From Methanocorpusculum sp. (lineage in GTDB: Archaea > Halobacteriota > Methanomicrobia > Methanomicrobiales > Methanocorpusculaceae), in contig DALTWK010000011.1 of assembly GCA_029987115.1 (NCBI GenBank), positions 1 through 55,438 on the forward strand: 55,438 nt of DNA. Direction: 5' to 3'. The stretch's first letter is position 1; each line of letters starts with the position of its first letter. Of the stretch, positions 34,016 to 43,779 are shown one piece after another. The position numbers and the translations under genes are program-made. Under the pieces are notes generated by a model. The model had not been told where the DNA came from. It did not search any database and saw only the letters and a program-made list of their open reading frames with translations.

Positions 34016-34753
34016 TTAAAAATTTTGTTTGATTTTATTGAGTTTTTCCAGGCTAATAAGTGCGGCATCTAATGTCCCGCATTCGATGACGGGGTGTTCT
34101 ATATGATTTGCAGCAACTGCTTTCATGACTGCCTCGATGTTAATGGTCCCGGTACCAACCGCCCCGTGAGAATCAATTTCTCCCGCATTGTCATGAATAT
34201 GAATGTGAACAAAGGGTTTTTCGAGAAACTGATCCAGTACTCCGCAGAGATGGGCATGGCCGATGTCCAGACAAAAATCGGTCCCGTCAACTGCCGGAAG
34301 TTCTTCCGGTTTCTGCAGATAAATCCAGCGCCATGATCCCATATTTTCAATGCAGACAGGAACACCGGCATCTTCACCGTACTTTGTAATTCGTTTCACC
34401 GAATCCTGGAAATAGGGGAGTGATTTTTCATATCCGTCATCACCGGAATAATTTCCCGGATGGAATACAACACGTTCTGCATTTGTTTCCGCTGCTAAAT
34501 CAATACTCGCACAAATTGCAGAAATCGCATCGGCACGAATCAGTTCTGCTGCAGATGCAATATTCCCCCTACTGGTTGGAGCATGAATGGAGTAGTGCAA
34601 TGGGTATTCCATTAATAGTGATGCTTTTTCGGTATAATGTCGCCCTTCATTCATCACCTCAATGTATTCCGTGTGATTTGAAATGATTTCAAGTGCTGTA
34701 GATAATTCCTCTTCTGCAAGACAGTGTGTAGAAATGGAAAACGGCGTATGCAT
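34016..34753 (-). CDS. Sugar phosphate isomerase/epimerase-like TIM-barrel protein
   Basis: The 245-residue protein belongs to the xylose-isomerase-like TIM-barrel (AP endonuclease 2) superfamily. Metal-binding positions are visible in YSIHAPTS, VFHPGNYSG, CIENMG, CLDIGHAHLCG and VHIHIHDN. The substrate cannot be deduced. In the same superfamily are endonuclease IV, sugar epimerases and inosose dehydratases; the short length and lack of the full endonuclease IV ligand set favour a sugar-related role. Single gene, divergent from the next. Confidence 0.8.
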   Translation of the reverse strand: MHTPFSISTHCLAEEELSTALEIISNHTEYIEVMNEGRHYTEKASLLMEYPLHYSIHAPTSRGNIASAAELIRADAISAICASIDLAAETNAERVVFHPGNYSGDDGYEKSLPYFQDSVKRITKYGEDAGVPVCIENMGSWRWIYLQKPEELPAVDGTDFCLDIGHAHLCGVLDQFLEKPFVHIHIHDNAGEIDSHGAVGTGTINIEAVMKAVAANHIEHPVIECGTLDAALISLEKLNKIKQNF

Positions 34754-34836
34754 GCAGTATTATCTGCAGGCAAAATGGATAAAAGAATGCATAATAAGCA
34801 ACTCTTTAACTCTCTGGGTACAACGTTATTATACTT

Positions 34837-35646
34837 ATGAGTGAGAAACGCAGTCCGAAAGATTGGGTGAAAATTATTCTGATTCGAGCAGCAAAATTGC
34901 TTGTTCCGATTCTCATATTTGTCGCTCTTCTTGGCTTTTTCTGGTTTGTGTTTCCACCCCCGGGAGGCAGTGCTTCATCATTCAGTCCGGAATATCTGGT
35001 GTTTATCGGATTGATGATTGCATATATTGTTCCGCCGTTCGGGAAAGAAACCATCATCCCTATTGCACTTATCGGCGGTGAAGGACTGACCAATCTTGTC
35101 GGCAATTTCATCAGTATTTCTGCCGACTCTGCGCTCGGAGGATATCCGCTTTGGACAGTCAGTGCTGGGATTATAATAATTGATATCCTCGTATCTTCCT
35201 TTATCACACTCAACTTTGATTTACTGCTGAAAATCCCCCTCATTGGAAAGTGGCTGTCGTGGATTATGCGGGGTGCGGAAAAGGTTATGAAAAAACGCAA
35301 ATGGATTGAGGACCTTGCAAGCGCCGGGCTTCTGATTTTCATGTATCTTCCGTTCCAGGGTTCCGGGGCGATGACAACATCGGTGATTGCCCGTTTCTTA
35401 AATTATCGGCCGGCTCAGGCAATCGGTCTTGTTGGATTCGGGAGCATATTATCCGTTCTCACGGTATCGCTTGGAATAACTTCCATTGTGGAACTCTGGA
35501 AAGTGAATCCCGTACTTGCCATATTAGAAGGGGTTGCCATTGTTGCAGTTATTGCTCTCATTGCCCTCTTCTGGAACAAGATTGTCCATAAAATGACGGA
35601 AAAGAAAAAACAGCTGGATGCAAAGAAAAAGGAATCTGTTCAATGA
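34837..35646 (+). CDS. Putative small multidrug export-type membrane protein (PF06695-like)
   Basis: The 269-residue polytopic protein has about six hydrophobic helices and a lysine-rich C-terminal tail. The segment FQGSGAMTTSVIARFLNYRPAQ, with its Gly-Ser/Thr-rich re-entrant look, recalls the small multidrug export/DedA-like group in archaea. Transport activity has not been shown for the family to my knowledge. The next gene, a winged-helix regulator, starts 57 bases downstream on the same strand. Confidence 0.7.
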   Translation: MSEKRSPKDWVKIILIRAAKLLVPILIFVALLGFFWFVFPPPGGSASSFSPEYLVFIGLMIAYIVPPFGKETIIPIALIGGEGLTNLVGNFISISADSALGGYPLWTVSAGIIIIDILVSSFITLNFDLLLKIPLIGKWLSWIMRGAEKVMKKRKWIEDLASAGLLIFMYLPFQGSGAMTTSVIARFLNYRPAQAIGLVGFGSILSVLTVSLGITSIVELWKVNPVLAILEGVAIVAVIALIALFWNKIVHKMTEKKKQLDAKKKESVQ

Positions 35647-35703
35647 ACGATTCTCCCAAATGTTTATCTTTTATCTCATCCTTACTATAAGTAATTCTAA
35701 ATT

Positions 35704-36321
35704 ATGTTTGAACAGGAAAAGATCTCTCAGCTATTAGATATCTTGGGAAACAAGAATCGTCGCCGCATCATCGATCTTCTCCAGCACAAACCGTGTTTTG
35801 TTACAGAGATTTCTGATCGTCTTTCATTAAATCCAAAAGCAGTAATAGAGCATCTCGCTCTCATGCAGAAGGAAGACGTCATATCAAGTTATCAGGATGA
35901 ACGGAGAAGGAAATACTATTATCTCGTTCAGGATATTCAGTTTTCAGTAAATATGCAGCCGAAGGAAGAGACTGCTGCTGTTTCTGAAAATAAGGAAGAG
36001 ACACTCCCCCTGTCTGATACCATTCGTCATTTAAAAACTCTCATAGAGGCGCGTGAACACCTGATTGATCAGCTGGATTATGTTGAGCGGGATATCGATT
36101 CCAAAATAGAACAGCTCATAACAGAAGGTCAGGATATTTTTGCGGGAGGAATCGAGGCTGAACTCCTTATGGCATTAGTTTACTCCCCGCTTACGCCGAT
36201 TGAGCTCTCAGATGCCTGCGGGAAACCGCTTCCGGAAGTTACTGCTGCACTCCGCACCCTTTCGGCAAAAGGGTATGTCGAGTCCAACTCCGGGAGATAC
36301 GCTTTGAAGGAAGCGGCATAA
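35704..36321 (+). CDS. ArsR-type winged-helix transcription regulator with second C-terminal wHTH
   Basis: Residues 1-75 form an ArsR-like winged helix (ILGNKNRRRIIDLLQHKPCFVTEISDRLSLNPKAVIEHLALM followed by a basic wing). A predicted coiled-coil linker (about 105-145) leads to a second wHTH at the C-terminus (LTPIELSDACGKPLPEVTAALRTLSAKGYVE). It probably acts as a dimer. Two DNA-binding modules in one short protein is a common archaeal design. Targets are unknown. DUF371 follows after seven bases. Confidence 0.82.
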   Translation: MFEQEKISQLLDILGNKNRRRIIDLLQHKPCFVTEISDRLSLNPKAVIEHLALMQKEDVISSYQDERRRKYYYLVQDIQFSVNMQPKEETAAVSENKEETLPLSDTIRHLKTLIEAREHLIDQLDYVERDIDSKIEQLITEGQDIFAGGIEAELLMALVYSPLTPIELSDACGKPLPEVTAALRTLSAKGYVESNSGRYALKEAA

Positions 36322-36328
36322 TCATACC

Positions 36329-36766
36329 ATGATTGAAGTAACGGAAATAATCCGCTGCCGCGGTCATCCGAATGTTCGCGGTCTGCACAAGAGTACTTTT
36401 GAGATAACCAAAGAGACGGAATTATCTTTGGCCGGAGACTGTATCATTGCTGTCGGGGCTGATAAAGGAGCTGCGGATTTATCTCCTGATTTCCGAAGAG
36501 CTCTGGCGGCCAATGGTTCCAAGCTCATAACTCATTTACAAATCGGGGAAATTGAGGCAACGGTTGTGTCCGAAGGTGGCCAGGGCATAACACTCTCCCA
36601 TCCCACAGATATGGTCTGGCGCCGCAGTACCTTCCTGTGCCCCAGAACGATTGGTATTTATTCAGACCATGCTGCCCGCCAGATTCCCCGGGAACTCATT
36701 GATGAATTGAAAAAAGGAAAAGATATGGTTGTTACTCTGACTGTTCAGAGTGATGAACTTCAGTAA
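36329..36766 (+). CDS. DUF371 protein
   Basis: The 145-residue protein matches the archaeal DUF371 family: RCRGHPNVRGLHKSTFEITKE at the start, then GDCIIAVGADKG and SEGGQGITLSHPTDMVWRRS. It has no known activity; conserved His, Asp and Arg suggest an enzyme or nucleic-acid-binding role. Its last 35 bases overlap the end of convergent xseB. Confidence 0.85.
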   Translation: MIEVTEIIRCRGHPNVRGLHKSTFEITKETELSLAGDCIIAVGADKGAADLSPDFRRALAANGSKLITHLQIGEIEATVVSEGGQGITLSHPTDMVWRRSTFLCPRTIGIYSDHAARQIPRELIDELKKGKDMVVTLTVQSDELQ

Positions 36767-36938
36767 TTGTTAATTCTGCTTTTTCGAGGAATGCTTCACA
36801 GTTTCTAATCAGTTCCATGCCTCTTGCATGGAGTTTCACTGCGTCTTCAACACTGGTTGACGGATCGTCCAGTTTCCGTGCGACTTCCCGGAGTTCTGTA
36901 ATCATTTCTTCATAGGTTGGTTCTTTCTCGTCGGTCAT
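36732..36938 (-). CDS. xseB: Exonuclease VII small subunit
   Basis: XseB (68 aa) is the small helical subunit that wraps the XseA arms. The pattern YEEMITELREVARKLDDPSTSVEDAVKLHARGMELIRNCEAFL is characteristic. Its start overlaps the xseA stop by four bases. Its end overlaps the convergent DUF371 gene by 35 bases. Confidence 0.92.
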   Translation of the reverse strand: MTDEKEPTYEEMITELREVARKLDDPSTSVEDAVKLHARGMELIRNCEAFLEKAELTITEVHHSEQSE

Positions 36939-38344
36939 AGTATCTTTTCAATTTTTGCGTCAATATCGCCGTCGGCAAGACGGATGTTTAGCAGGTCATT
37001 CACATTGAGATCATGTTTGGAACGGATGATTGCTCCGTTTTTCCGCACCATAGCATATCCGCGTTCCAGTGGTTTTTTCGGATCTGCAGCAACTATTTTT
37101 TCTTTTTCAGTTGCAAGTTCAAGTTTCGCAGTTTTAATTCTAACACCTATTCCTGTGATAAGGCGTTCAGCAATTTGACTCACTAACGTATGTTCGCGGT
37201 TGAGAATCCGTTTTGTTGCGGAGGTAATCCGTTCATGGAGTTCTGCTGTCTGCTGGTGCATTGTGTCCAGTTTTTTCGTGAGGCGACTTGGGTCAACCCG
37301 GTAGCGGAGGTCATCAAGACGCTCGTGTTCTATTTTTAGAATGGCAAGGCTTCTGTCATAAATCCGTCTTCGATAATCTTCGAGTTTCTGGTACAAATCA
37401 CTCCGATCGCGAACGACGGTTTCAGCTGCTGCTGACGGTGTCGGAACTCTCAGGTCGCTTGCAAAATCTGCAAGTGTGGTATCTGTCTCATGACCAATTG
37501 CGGTGATAATTGGTGTTTCGGAATACCGGATTGCACGGACAACATCCGGATGATTGAAAACAAAGAGATCTTCAAAACTTCCGCCACCGCGTGCAACGAT
37601 GATGACATCAACAATTCCCTGTAGTGAGTTTATTGCAGAAACAATGGTTTTTTCCGCTCCTGCTCCCTGAACCTGTGCTGCAGCAAGAACCAATGGTACT
37701 GGAAACCGTCTGGAAATGACATTTCTAATATCTTGGAGAACCGCTCCTGTTTTGGAGGTTACAACACCCACTCTTTTCGGAAATACAGGAAGAAAACGTT
37801 TCTCGGCGTCTGGACGCGGGATAATTCCTTCTTCTTCCAGTTCTTTTTTCCATTTTTCTTTCTGCAGATAGAGACCTGTTTTTCCCATCAACGCTGGTTC
37901 GACTTTTTTAACTATGAACTGCAGCTTTCCGCTTGGTGGATAGATGTCGACATACCCGGTTAGGTTGACAGAAAGGCCGTTTTTTATTTCGAATGGAATT
38001 TTTCGGGCAAGATATTTCCAGATAGCACAAGGGATGCTGAATTCATCTTTTCCCTTTTCACCTTTTACTTTTTCTGTTATGGTAAAGAAGTAATGTCCGG
38101 AGGAATGTGGTTTATATCCGGTAATTTCGCCAGTGACAGTAATATCGGTTAATTTATCACAGTCCAGAATGGATTTGATTCTTTCATTAAGTTCAGATAC
38201 TGTCAATATGGTTTCATCACGTTTTGGAAGTGGTGACGGATCAGAAATTGGAGTTATGACAGAAAGAGTACTTCCACTCTCCGCTAAGTCAAAAGATAGT
38301 GTTGACTGGTTTTTTGATGGCTGGGTGAAAGCCTTTCTCGGCAT
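36935..38344 (-). CDS. xseA: Exonuclease VII large subunit
   Basis: XseA (469 aa) is the catalytic subunit of a bidirectional single-strand DNA exonuclease. It has an OB-fold (about 45-150), then the catalytic core with VARGGGSFEDLFVFN and TAIGHETDTTLADFASDLRVPTPSAAAE. A long coiled-coil arm with the C-terminal segment ERGYAMVRKNG completes it. The first 45 residues are a Ser/Pro-rich extension not present in bacterial proteins. The enzyme is mainly bacterial; its presence in a methanogen suggests old lateral transfer. Confidence 0.93.
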   Translation of the reverse strand: MPRKAFTQPSKNQSTLSFDLAESGSTLSVITPISDPSPLPKRDETILTVSELNERIKSILDCDKLTDITVTGEITGYKPHSSGHYFFTITEKVKGEKGKDEFSIPCAIWKYLARKIPFEIKNGLSVNLTGYVDIYPPSGKLQFIVKKVEPALMGKTGLYLQKEKWKKELEEEGIIPRPDAEKRFLPVFPKRVGVVTSKTGAVLQDIRNVISRRFPVPLVLAAAQVQGAGAEKTIVSAINSLQGIVDVIIVARGGGSFEDLFVFNHPDVVRAIRYSETPIITAIGHETDTTLADFASDLRVPTPSAAAETVVRDRSDLYQKLEDYRRRIYDRSLAILKIEHERLDDLRYRVDPSRLTKKLDTMHQQTAELHERITSATKRILNREHTLVSQIAERLITGIGVRIKTAKLELATEKEKIVAADPKKPLERGYAMVRKNGAIIRSKHDLNVNDLLNIRLADGDIDAKIEKIL

Positions 38345-38400
38345 GCAATAGTATTGGTTTTCAAAGAAAATGAACTCTCGGTTTTACCGAAAAAAAGAAA

Positions 38401-39633
38401 TTATTTGTTCTGCAGTTTCTTATAAAGTCTGCCCTGCAGTCCATAGAAGTTGGAGAATCCGATGGAGTCAAGCTGGTTGATTCCTGTGTTCGTATCAAAG
38501 GATACCAGATCTTCGGAGTAGAGGGAGAACGGAGAGGAACGTCCCATGATGTGCAGACCTCCCTTGAACAGCTGAACATCAACAGTTCCGGTTACTCGTT
38601 CCTGAGTCTTGTCAATGAAGGCATTCAGGTCGTGGTAGAGTGGTTCGTGAACTAATCCCATGTAGGCAAGTTCTGCCCACTGATCATCAACGATGTGCTT
38701 GAATTTCAGTTCGTTTCTGGAGAGGACAAGTTTTTCCAGGTCAGCATGTGCCGCGATTAAAACGGTTGCCGCCGGGTGTTCATAGTTCTCGCGTGCTTTC
38801 AGACCGAGGACACGGTCTTCAACCATATCGTTTCTGCCGACCGAGTGTTTTCCGGCAATCTTGTTCAGTTCAACAATAAGTTTCACACCGGACATTTTCT
38901 TGCCGTTTAATGCTACTGGAACACCTTTTTTGAATTCAATGGAAATGATTTCCGGTGTGTCCGGGGCATCTGCAAGTGCTGCAGTCCAGTGGTAGATTTC
39001 CTCTGGCGGGTGGTAATCCGGTTCTTCAAGGTGGCCGCCTTCAATACTGCGTGACCAGATGTTTTCATCAACACTCCATGGGGTATTTTTCTTCACAGGG
39101 ACTGGAATGTTGTTCTTTTCTGCATAGGCAATTTCCCAGTTGCGTTTCATGTTGTGTTCACGCATCGGTGCAACAATTTCCAGGTCGTTTATGTGGAAGA
39201 TGTAGTCGAATCTGAGCTGATCGTTACCCTTACCGGTACAACCATGTGCAACGGTCTTTGCCCCCTCTTCTTTTGCAATCTTTGCGATTTCTGCTGCAAT
39301 GAGTGGACGGGCAAGAGCGGTACCCATTGGGTATCCTTCGTAGAGTGCATTTGCTTTAATCGCTGGGAAAACATGTTCTTTGACAAATGCATCTTTCAAA
39401 TCAAGTGTATAATGCTTGTCCGCGATGAGGTTTCCTTTCTCGGTTGCCATCTTAACTTCAGCTTCCGGCTGACCGACATCTGCAGCAACTGTAATTACTT
39501 TCTTGAAATTGTACATCTCCTTTAACAGCGGAACACAGATTGATGTGTCAAGACCGCCGGAGAATGCAAGAACAACTGTTCCATTTCCTTTCTTTTTCGA
39601 ATCCGTATTTGTTTTTGGTGAATTTGTTACCAT
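38401..39633 (-). CDS. argG: Argininosuccinate synthase ArgG
   Basis: ArgG (410 aa) joins citrulline and aspartate with ATP. The PP-loop is AFSGGLDTS (23-31); HGCTGKGNDQLRFD and the PEIISIEFKKGVPVALNGKK block are typical. It has an extra 15-20 polar residues (Asn, Lys, Thr) before the fold. It is a single gene: a T-rich run follows its stop and an AT-rich promoter precedes it. It works together with argH at 17563. Confidence 0.95.
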   Translation of the reverse strand: MVTNSPKTNTDSKKKGNGTVVLAFSGGLDTSICVPLLKEMYNFKKVITVAADVGQPEAEVKMATEKGNLIADKHYTLDLKDAFVKEHVFPAIKANALYEGYPMGTALARPLIAAEIAKIAKEEGAKTVAHGCTGKGNDQLRFDYIFHINDLEIVAPMREHNMKRNWEIAYAEKNNIPVPVKKNTPWSVDENIWSRSIEGGHLEEPDYHPPEEIYHWTAALADAPDTPEIISIEFKKGVPVALNGKKMSGVKLIVELNKIAGKHSVGRNDMVEDRVLGLKARENYEHPAATVLIAAHADLEKLVLSRNELKFKHIVDDQWAELAYMGLVHEPLYHDLNAFIDKTQERVTGTVDVQLFKGGLHIMGRSSPFSLYSEDLVSFDTNTGINQLDSIGFSNFYGLQGRLYKKLQNK

Positions 39634-39709
39634 GATATGAATACTCCAACGTACTCTGTATATTCATTGGTATTTTTAGATATTCAAATGATTGTAAAAA
39701 AGAAAATAA

Positions 39710-40303
39710 TTAGGCTGTTTCCGCGTCGAATACATCACCGTCTTTTGTAATCGGTTCTGGTTCGGAACAGCGTGTCTGTTTTGTATCCTCTTCTTCGAAA
39801 CGGTGTGTCATTATTGCGACAATTGCATCACGTGCAGTATATGGGTCGGAAAGAGGGCCGAAGGCGAGTTTTGTTTTTCCCGCATAGAGAATCAGTTTTC
39901 GGCCTTTTATTCGAATTGACTCAATTTTGTCAAATCGTGTTTCTCGGTATTTGTGTTTCCCTTTAATGAGACAAACACGTTTCTGTGTTAGATAGAGGTG
40001 CGGAGATAGGAGTCCAACGAGACCTGCTATGAGGATTATACTTCCGATTGCTGCAAAGATAATGCAGAATATAATCTGGAGATGTGTATATGACAGAACT
40101 GGTAAATTGTGATTGCCGCAGAACGTTTGAATTTTAGCAAGGAACTGAGAAATATATCCGGCAATAAAGGGTATTTTTTGAATCACCCAGACTGCTGCGG
40201 CGAGGGCGTAGAAGACAACAGCAAGTATGATGAATTTAATCAGATATGTACCAGAACGTTTGTCTTCACGCATAATTTCTTCATTGAAAAGATATCTTGA
40301 CAT
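39710..40303 (-). CDS. Membrane protein with C-terminal PH-like domain, unknown function
   Basis: The 197-residue protein has two hydrophobic segments (about 20-45 and 78-100). A short cytoplasmic beta-rich domain follows, with RETRFDKIESIRIKGRKLILYAGKTKLAFGPLSDP, which looks like a bacterial PH/YdbT-type domain. The C-terminus is acidic. No homolog with known function is recognised. A second ATG at residue 11 could be the start. It lies between argG and lonB on the same strand. Confidence 0.6.
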   Translation of the reverse strand: MSRYLFNEEIMREDKRSGTYLIKFIILAVVFYALAAAVWVIQKIPFIAGYISQFLAKIQTFCGNHNLPVLSYTHLQIIFCIIFAAIGSIILIAGLVGLLSPHLYLTQKRVCLIKGKHKYRETRFDKIESIRIKGRKLILYAGKTKLAFGPLSDPYTARDAIVAIMTHRFEEEDTKQTRCSEPEPITKDGDVFDAETA

Positions 40304-40375
40304 TAATAACGTACACCAGTAATCATACGTTTTTGTTTAAGATAAGATAAATGCAACGGAAAAAAAGAGGGAATA

Positions 40376-42370
40376 TTAGGAGTTCCGAGGAACATCCATG
40401 TGTTTTCCTAACAAAGCAAGTTTTTCCTCAAAAGCTTCTTTGTCTTCAGGAACCAGGGCATACCGGAGAACTTCTTCAATTCTGGTAACAGGGATAATCG
40501 TCACCATCTTGGCGTACTGCTCTTCGATTAAGACATCATCTATGTTTGATTCAGGGATGATGATTGTTTTAATTCCTGCTTTGGCAGCAGCCTCAATCTT
40601 GTAGGTGACGCCGCCAATCGGCAGCACATCGCCGCGAACGGATAATGAACCGGTCATAGCCAGATTTTGGCGTACCGGTATGTTTTCCAGGGCGCTGATT
40701 ACTGCTGTTGCAACGGTGACTGATGCTGAATCTCCCTCCAGACCATTGTAGGTTCCAATGAACTGAATGTGGATATCCATTGATTTAACATCAGTTCCCG
40801 AGAATTTCTTAATGAGAGCACTGACGTTCTTAATCGATTCTCTTGCAATTGTTTTCAGCTGACCGGTTGCAATAACAGAACCCGCATTCTCCGCAAGCGA
40901 CGGGGTTACTTCTGCAGTTACCGGCAGGACAGATCCTGCATCATTTCCTATGACTGCAAGACCGTTAACACGACCGACGCGTTCACCTTCGACAATGGTT
41001 AAGTCATAATCTTTCGTTCTCTTGATGTATTCGTAGGAAACCTGGTCTTCAACGGAGCGTGCAATCTGTTTTGCGGAAAGAACGTGATTTACCGTGGTAA
41101 CTTCTGCATTGTCTTTAATTGCCAAATCTCCTGCTACACGGACAAGACCGCCGAGATCTCTCAGCCTTACGGTGAGATGACCCTTGTGACCGGAGCGGCG
41201 TCTTGCCTCACGAAGAACTTCTGCAACTGCTAGCGGTTCGAACGGCGGAATCTTTCCGTCGTTTCTGACTTCCTGGGCAATGAAGCGAACAAGTTTTGCA
41301 CGGTTCTCCGGTGTGTCGTCCATGACTTCAGACATATATACTTCGTAACCGTAACCCCGAATACGGCTACGTAATGCCGGGTGCATATATTGGACAGCAT
41401 CCTGATTTCCTGCAGCAATCAGAATAAATCTGCAGGGAACCGGTTCTGTTCTGACCATTGCTCCGGAAGAGCGTTCGGACTGTCCCGTGATTGCGAACAC
41501 CCCTTCCTGGAGAGCGGTTAACAGGCTCTGCTGTGACGGAAGTTCCAGCGTGTTGAGTTCGTCGATAAAGAGAACTCCTTTGTGGGCACGGTGAATTGCT
41601 CCTCCTTCAACTCTGTCGTGTGCCGGAGTTTCCAGACCACCTGACTGGAACGGGTCGTGACGTACATCACCGAGAAGTGCACCGGCATGTGATCCTGTTG
41701 CATCAACAAACGGCGCTGAACTGTCCGGTTTGTTGCTTACAATCAGTTTCGGGACCATGGCATTGTCCTTCGGCATGAATGAACGGAATGCAAAGAAGAT
41801 GAAAGCAACTGCTACAATACCCATCAGAAGCTGACCGGATATGAGAGCTATTCCGAGCACACCGATAATGATAACAATGAGCAGGGTATTTCTTGAGGAT
41901 GCCTGACGCTTTGCATCTGCTTTATGGCGGGCAACGATTTCCTTTCCGCGGCCGGCCGGAACGACACGGATTATTGGATTGTTATTATCTTCCGGATTCG
42001 GGTATACCAATATGTCCTGCATCTCCTCTTTCGGGAGAAGTTCAGACATTGCTTTGGCGAGCATTGATTTTCCAGTACCGGGGCTTCCAATCATCATTAC
42101 ATGTCTGCGCTGGATTGCCGCTTTTTTGATGACATCAACGGCATGTTCCTGACCGATAACCTGATCAATCAGATTTTCCGGGATAGGAATGTCTGCAGTT
42201 GTGTCGAATCTGAGTCCGCCGAACGTTTCTTTATCGAAATCGTCTGATGCATAATGCTCTTTGACGACAGGAGCAGATTCTTCAACAGGGTTCTGTTCCG
42301 GCACAGCAGTAATCACGGGGGTATCTCCGGATGTTATTTCCGATTCTTCCTGTGTTACGGGGTTTTCCAT
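40376..42370 (-). CDS. lonB: Archaeal membrane-anchored Lon protease LonB
   Basis: LonB (664 aa) is the ATP-dependent protease of archaea. It has Walker A GSPGTGKS (95-102), a membrane hairpin inserted in the AAA+ domain (about 160-196), Walker B VLFIDELNTL and sensor residues. The protease domain has catalytic Ser548 in GLEGDSAS and Lys591 in IGGVTYKIEAA, 43 residues apart as in other LonB enzymes. The first 50 residues are an acidic extension. It degrades regulatory and damaged proteins at the inner membrane face. Confidence 0.96.
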   Translation of the reverse strand: MENPVTQEESEITSGDTPVITAVPEQNPVEESAPVVKEHYASDDFDKETFGGLRFDTTADIPIPENLIDQVIGQEHAVDVIKKAAIQRRHVMMIGSPGTGKSMLAKAMSELLPKEEMQDILVYPNPEDNNNPIIRVVPAGRGKEIVARHKADAKRQASSRNTLLIVIIIGVLGIALISGQLLMGIVAVAFIFFAFRSFMPKDNAMVPKLIVSNKPDSSAPFVDATGSHAGALLGDVRHDPFQSGGLETPAHDRVEGGAIHRAHKGVLFIDELNTLELPSQQSLLTALQEGVFAITGQSERSSGAMVRTEPVPCRFILIAAGNQDAVQYMHPALRSRIRGYGYEVYMSEVMDDTPENRAKLVRFIAQEVRNDGKIPPFEPLAVAEVLREARRRSGHKGHLTVRLRDLGGLVRVAGDLAIKDNAEVTTVNHVLSAKQIARSVEDQVSYEYIKRTKDYDLTIVEGERVGRVNGLAVIGNDAGSVLPVTAEVTPSLAENAGSVIATGQLKTIARESIKNVSALIKKFSGTDVKSMDIHIQFIGTYNGLEGDSASVTVATAVISALENIPVRQNLAMTGSLSVRGDVLPIGGVTYKIEAAAKAGIKTIIIPESNIDDVLIEEQYAKMVTIIPVTRIEEVLRYALVPEDKEAFEEKLALLGKHMDVPRNS

Positions 42371-42462
42371 AGTTATTGTACCTGCCTATGAGAATTAGAA
42401 CTTATTAAATTTGTTTTGAATGATTTAAGTACTTTCAGTATTAAGATAGTTAATGCACTAAT

Positions 42463-43308
42463 ATGAAGGTCATCTATACTGAAAAAAGTCAGGTTCTTGC
42501 CTCCCGTGTTGCAGAAAAACTCGGATGCAAACTTGGTTCGGTGAAATTCACCACCTTCCCGGACGGGGAGCAATATGTCCGCATTGAAGATCTCGATGAC
42601 GAGATGGTTCTTGTCGCAAGTACTGTTGACAACAACACCGCACTGCAGGTACTTCTGCTGATGGATGCCTGCGAGGGAAGGGATGTTACCCTTGTTCTTC
42701 CATACATGGGATATGCTCGTCAGGATAAGAAATTTAATGACGGCGAACCCATTTCCGCACGTGCACTGGCACGTGCTCTTTCCGAAGGTGCAAAACGGGT
42801 TATCACGGTAAATATCCATGATACCTCTGTTCTGAATCATTTCCGCTGTCCTGCGGTAAATCTGTCCATCGCATCGGAAATTGGCGCATACATCAAAAGC
42901 CAGGGTGTTGAAAACCCGCTTATTCTTTCCCCGGATGAGGGAGCCTGGTATTTCGCCAAAGGTGTTGCAGAACCGTTCGGCTGGGACTGCGACCACCTGG
43001 ACAAGACACGTCTTTCCGGTTCTGAAGTGAAAATGGCTCCGAAGCATCTCGATGCAAAAGGAAGAGACTGTTATATCGTCGATGATATTATCGCAACCGG
43101 CGGATCCATGGCTCTTGCTGCCAGTATGCTGATGGAACAGGGTGCAAAATCTGTCCGTGCCGCAGGTGTGCACGGCGTCTTTGCTTCCGGTGGATATATC
43201 AAACTGATGCAGGGCGGACTTGCAGATGTTGCAACATCCGACACCATTGAACGCGCATCCAGTAAATTCTCTGCTGCCGGCATTATTGCCGATGCGATTC
43301 GTAAATAA
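42463..43308 (+). CDS. prs: Ribose-phosphate pyrophosphokinase
   Basis: Prs (281 aa) makes PRPP from ribose-5-phosphate and ATP. FPDGEQYVRI, MGYARQDKKFNDGEPISARALA and the PRPP loop VDDIIATGGSMA identify it. The length is slightly below bacterial enzymes, as usual for the archaeal class. The antisense strand is open for 326 codons, but that is a shadow. nob1 begins three bases after the stop. Confidence 0.95.
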   Translation: MKVIYTEKSQVLASRVAEKLGCKLGSVKFTTFPDGEQYVRIEDLDDEMVLVASTVDNNTALQVLLLMDACEGRDVTLVLPYMGYARQDKKFNDGEPISARALARALSEGAKRVITVNIHDTSVLNHFRCPAVNLSIASEIGAYIKSQGVENPLILSPDEGAWYFAKGVAEPFGWDCDHLDKTRLSGSEVKMAPKHLDAKGRDCYIVDDIIATGGSMALAASMLMEQGAKSVRAAGVHGVFASGGYIKLMQGGLADVATSDTIERASSKFSAAGIIADAIRK

Positions 43309-43311
43309 AGC

Positions 43312-43779
43312 ATGCAGTATATCTTGGATGCATCTTATTTTTTTGCCGAACATCCTCTAGAGGGGGAGCTCTGGACAACAGATGAAGTTCGGGATGAAGT
43401 CAAAGATTTCTCTTCACGGGCCAGATTTAATCTATTGCTGGAAAACGGGCTGAAGATTGGAAAAGCTTCCGTCAAAGAGTTGCGAGAGGTCCAGAAATGT
43501 GCTGAAACAACCGGGGATCTGCGTGTTCTTTCAGAAACAGATTTGTCAGTAATCGCTCTCGGTCTATCACTTAGGGGAACCGTTGTTTCCGGCGATTTTG
43601 CGGTTCAGAACTGCTGCTGCTATCTGCAGATTCCTGTGCTGAGTCTCAAAGAAAAAACCGCGAAAAAGAAGGTTTGGAAACTCATCTGTTCCGGATGCGG
43701 GGCTGAGATTCCTGCCGGGGAAAAAGACTGCCCAATCTGCGGGTCAGCTCCTATCAAACGCGGAACTGAAAAACGTTAA
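43312..43779 (+). CDS. nob1: rRNA maturation endonuclease Nob1
   Basis: Nob1 (155 aa) cleaves the 3' end of pre-16S rRNA at site D. The N-terminal PIN domain begins YILDASYFF with the first metal aspartate and has further acidic residues in TDEVRDEV and SETDLSVIALG. A zinc ribbon follows (CSGCGAEIPAGEKDCPICG, about 126-144). Its last four bases overlap the end of a convergent gene. Confidence 0.92.
   Translation: MQYILDASYFFAEHPLEGELWTTDEVRDEVKDFSSRARFNLLLENGLKIGKASVKELREVQKCAETTGDLRVLSETDLSVIALGLSLRGTVVSGDFAVQNCCCYLQIPVLSLKEKTAKKKVWKLICSGCGAEIPAGEKDCPICGSAPIKRGTEKR

Noticed and set aside
42373..43353. A 326-codon open frame on the minus strand
   Set aside because: It is antisense to prs, whose motifs are clear. 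The product is Cys/His-rich in no pattern and resembles no family.
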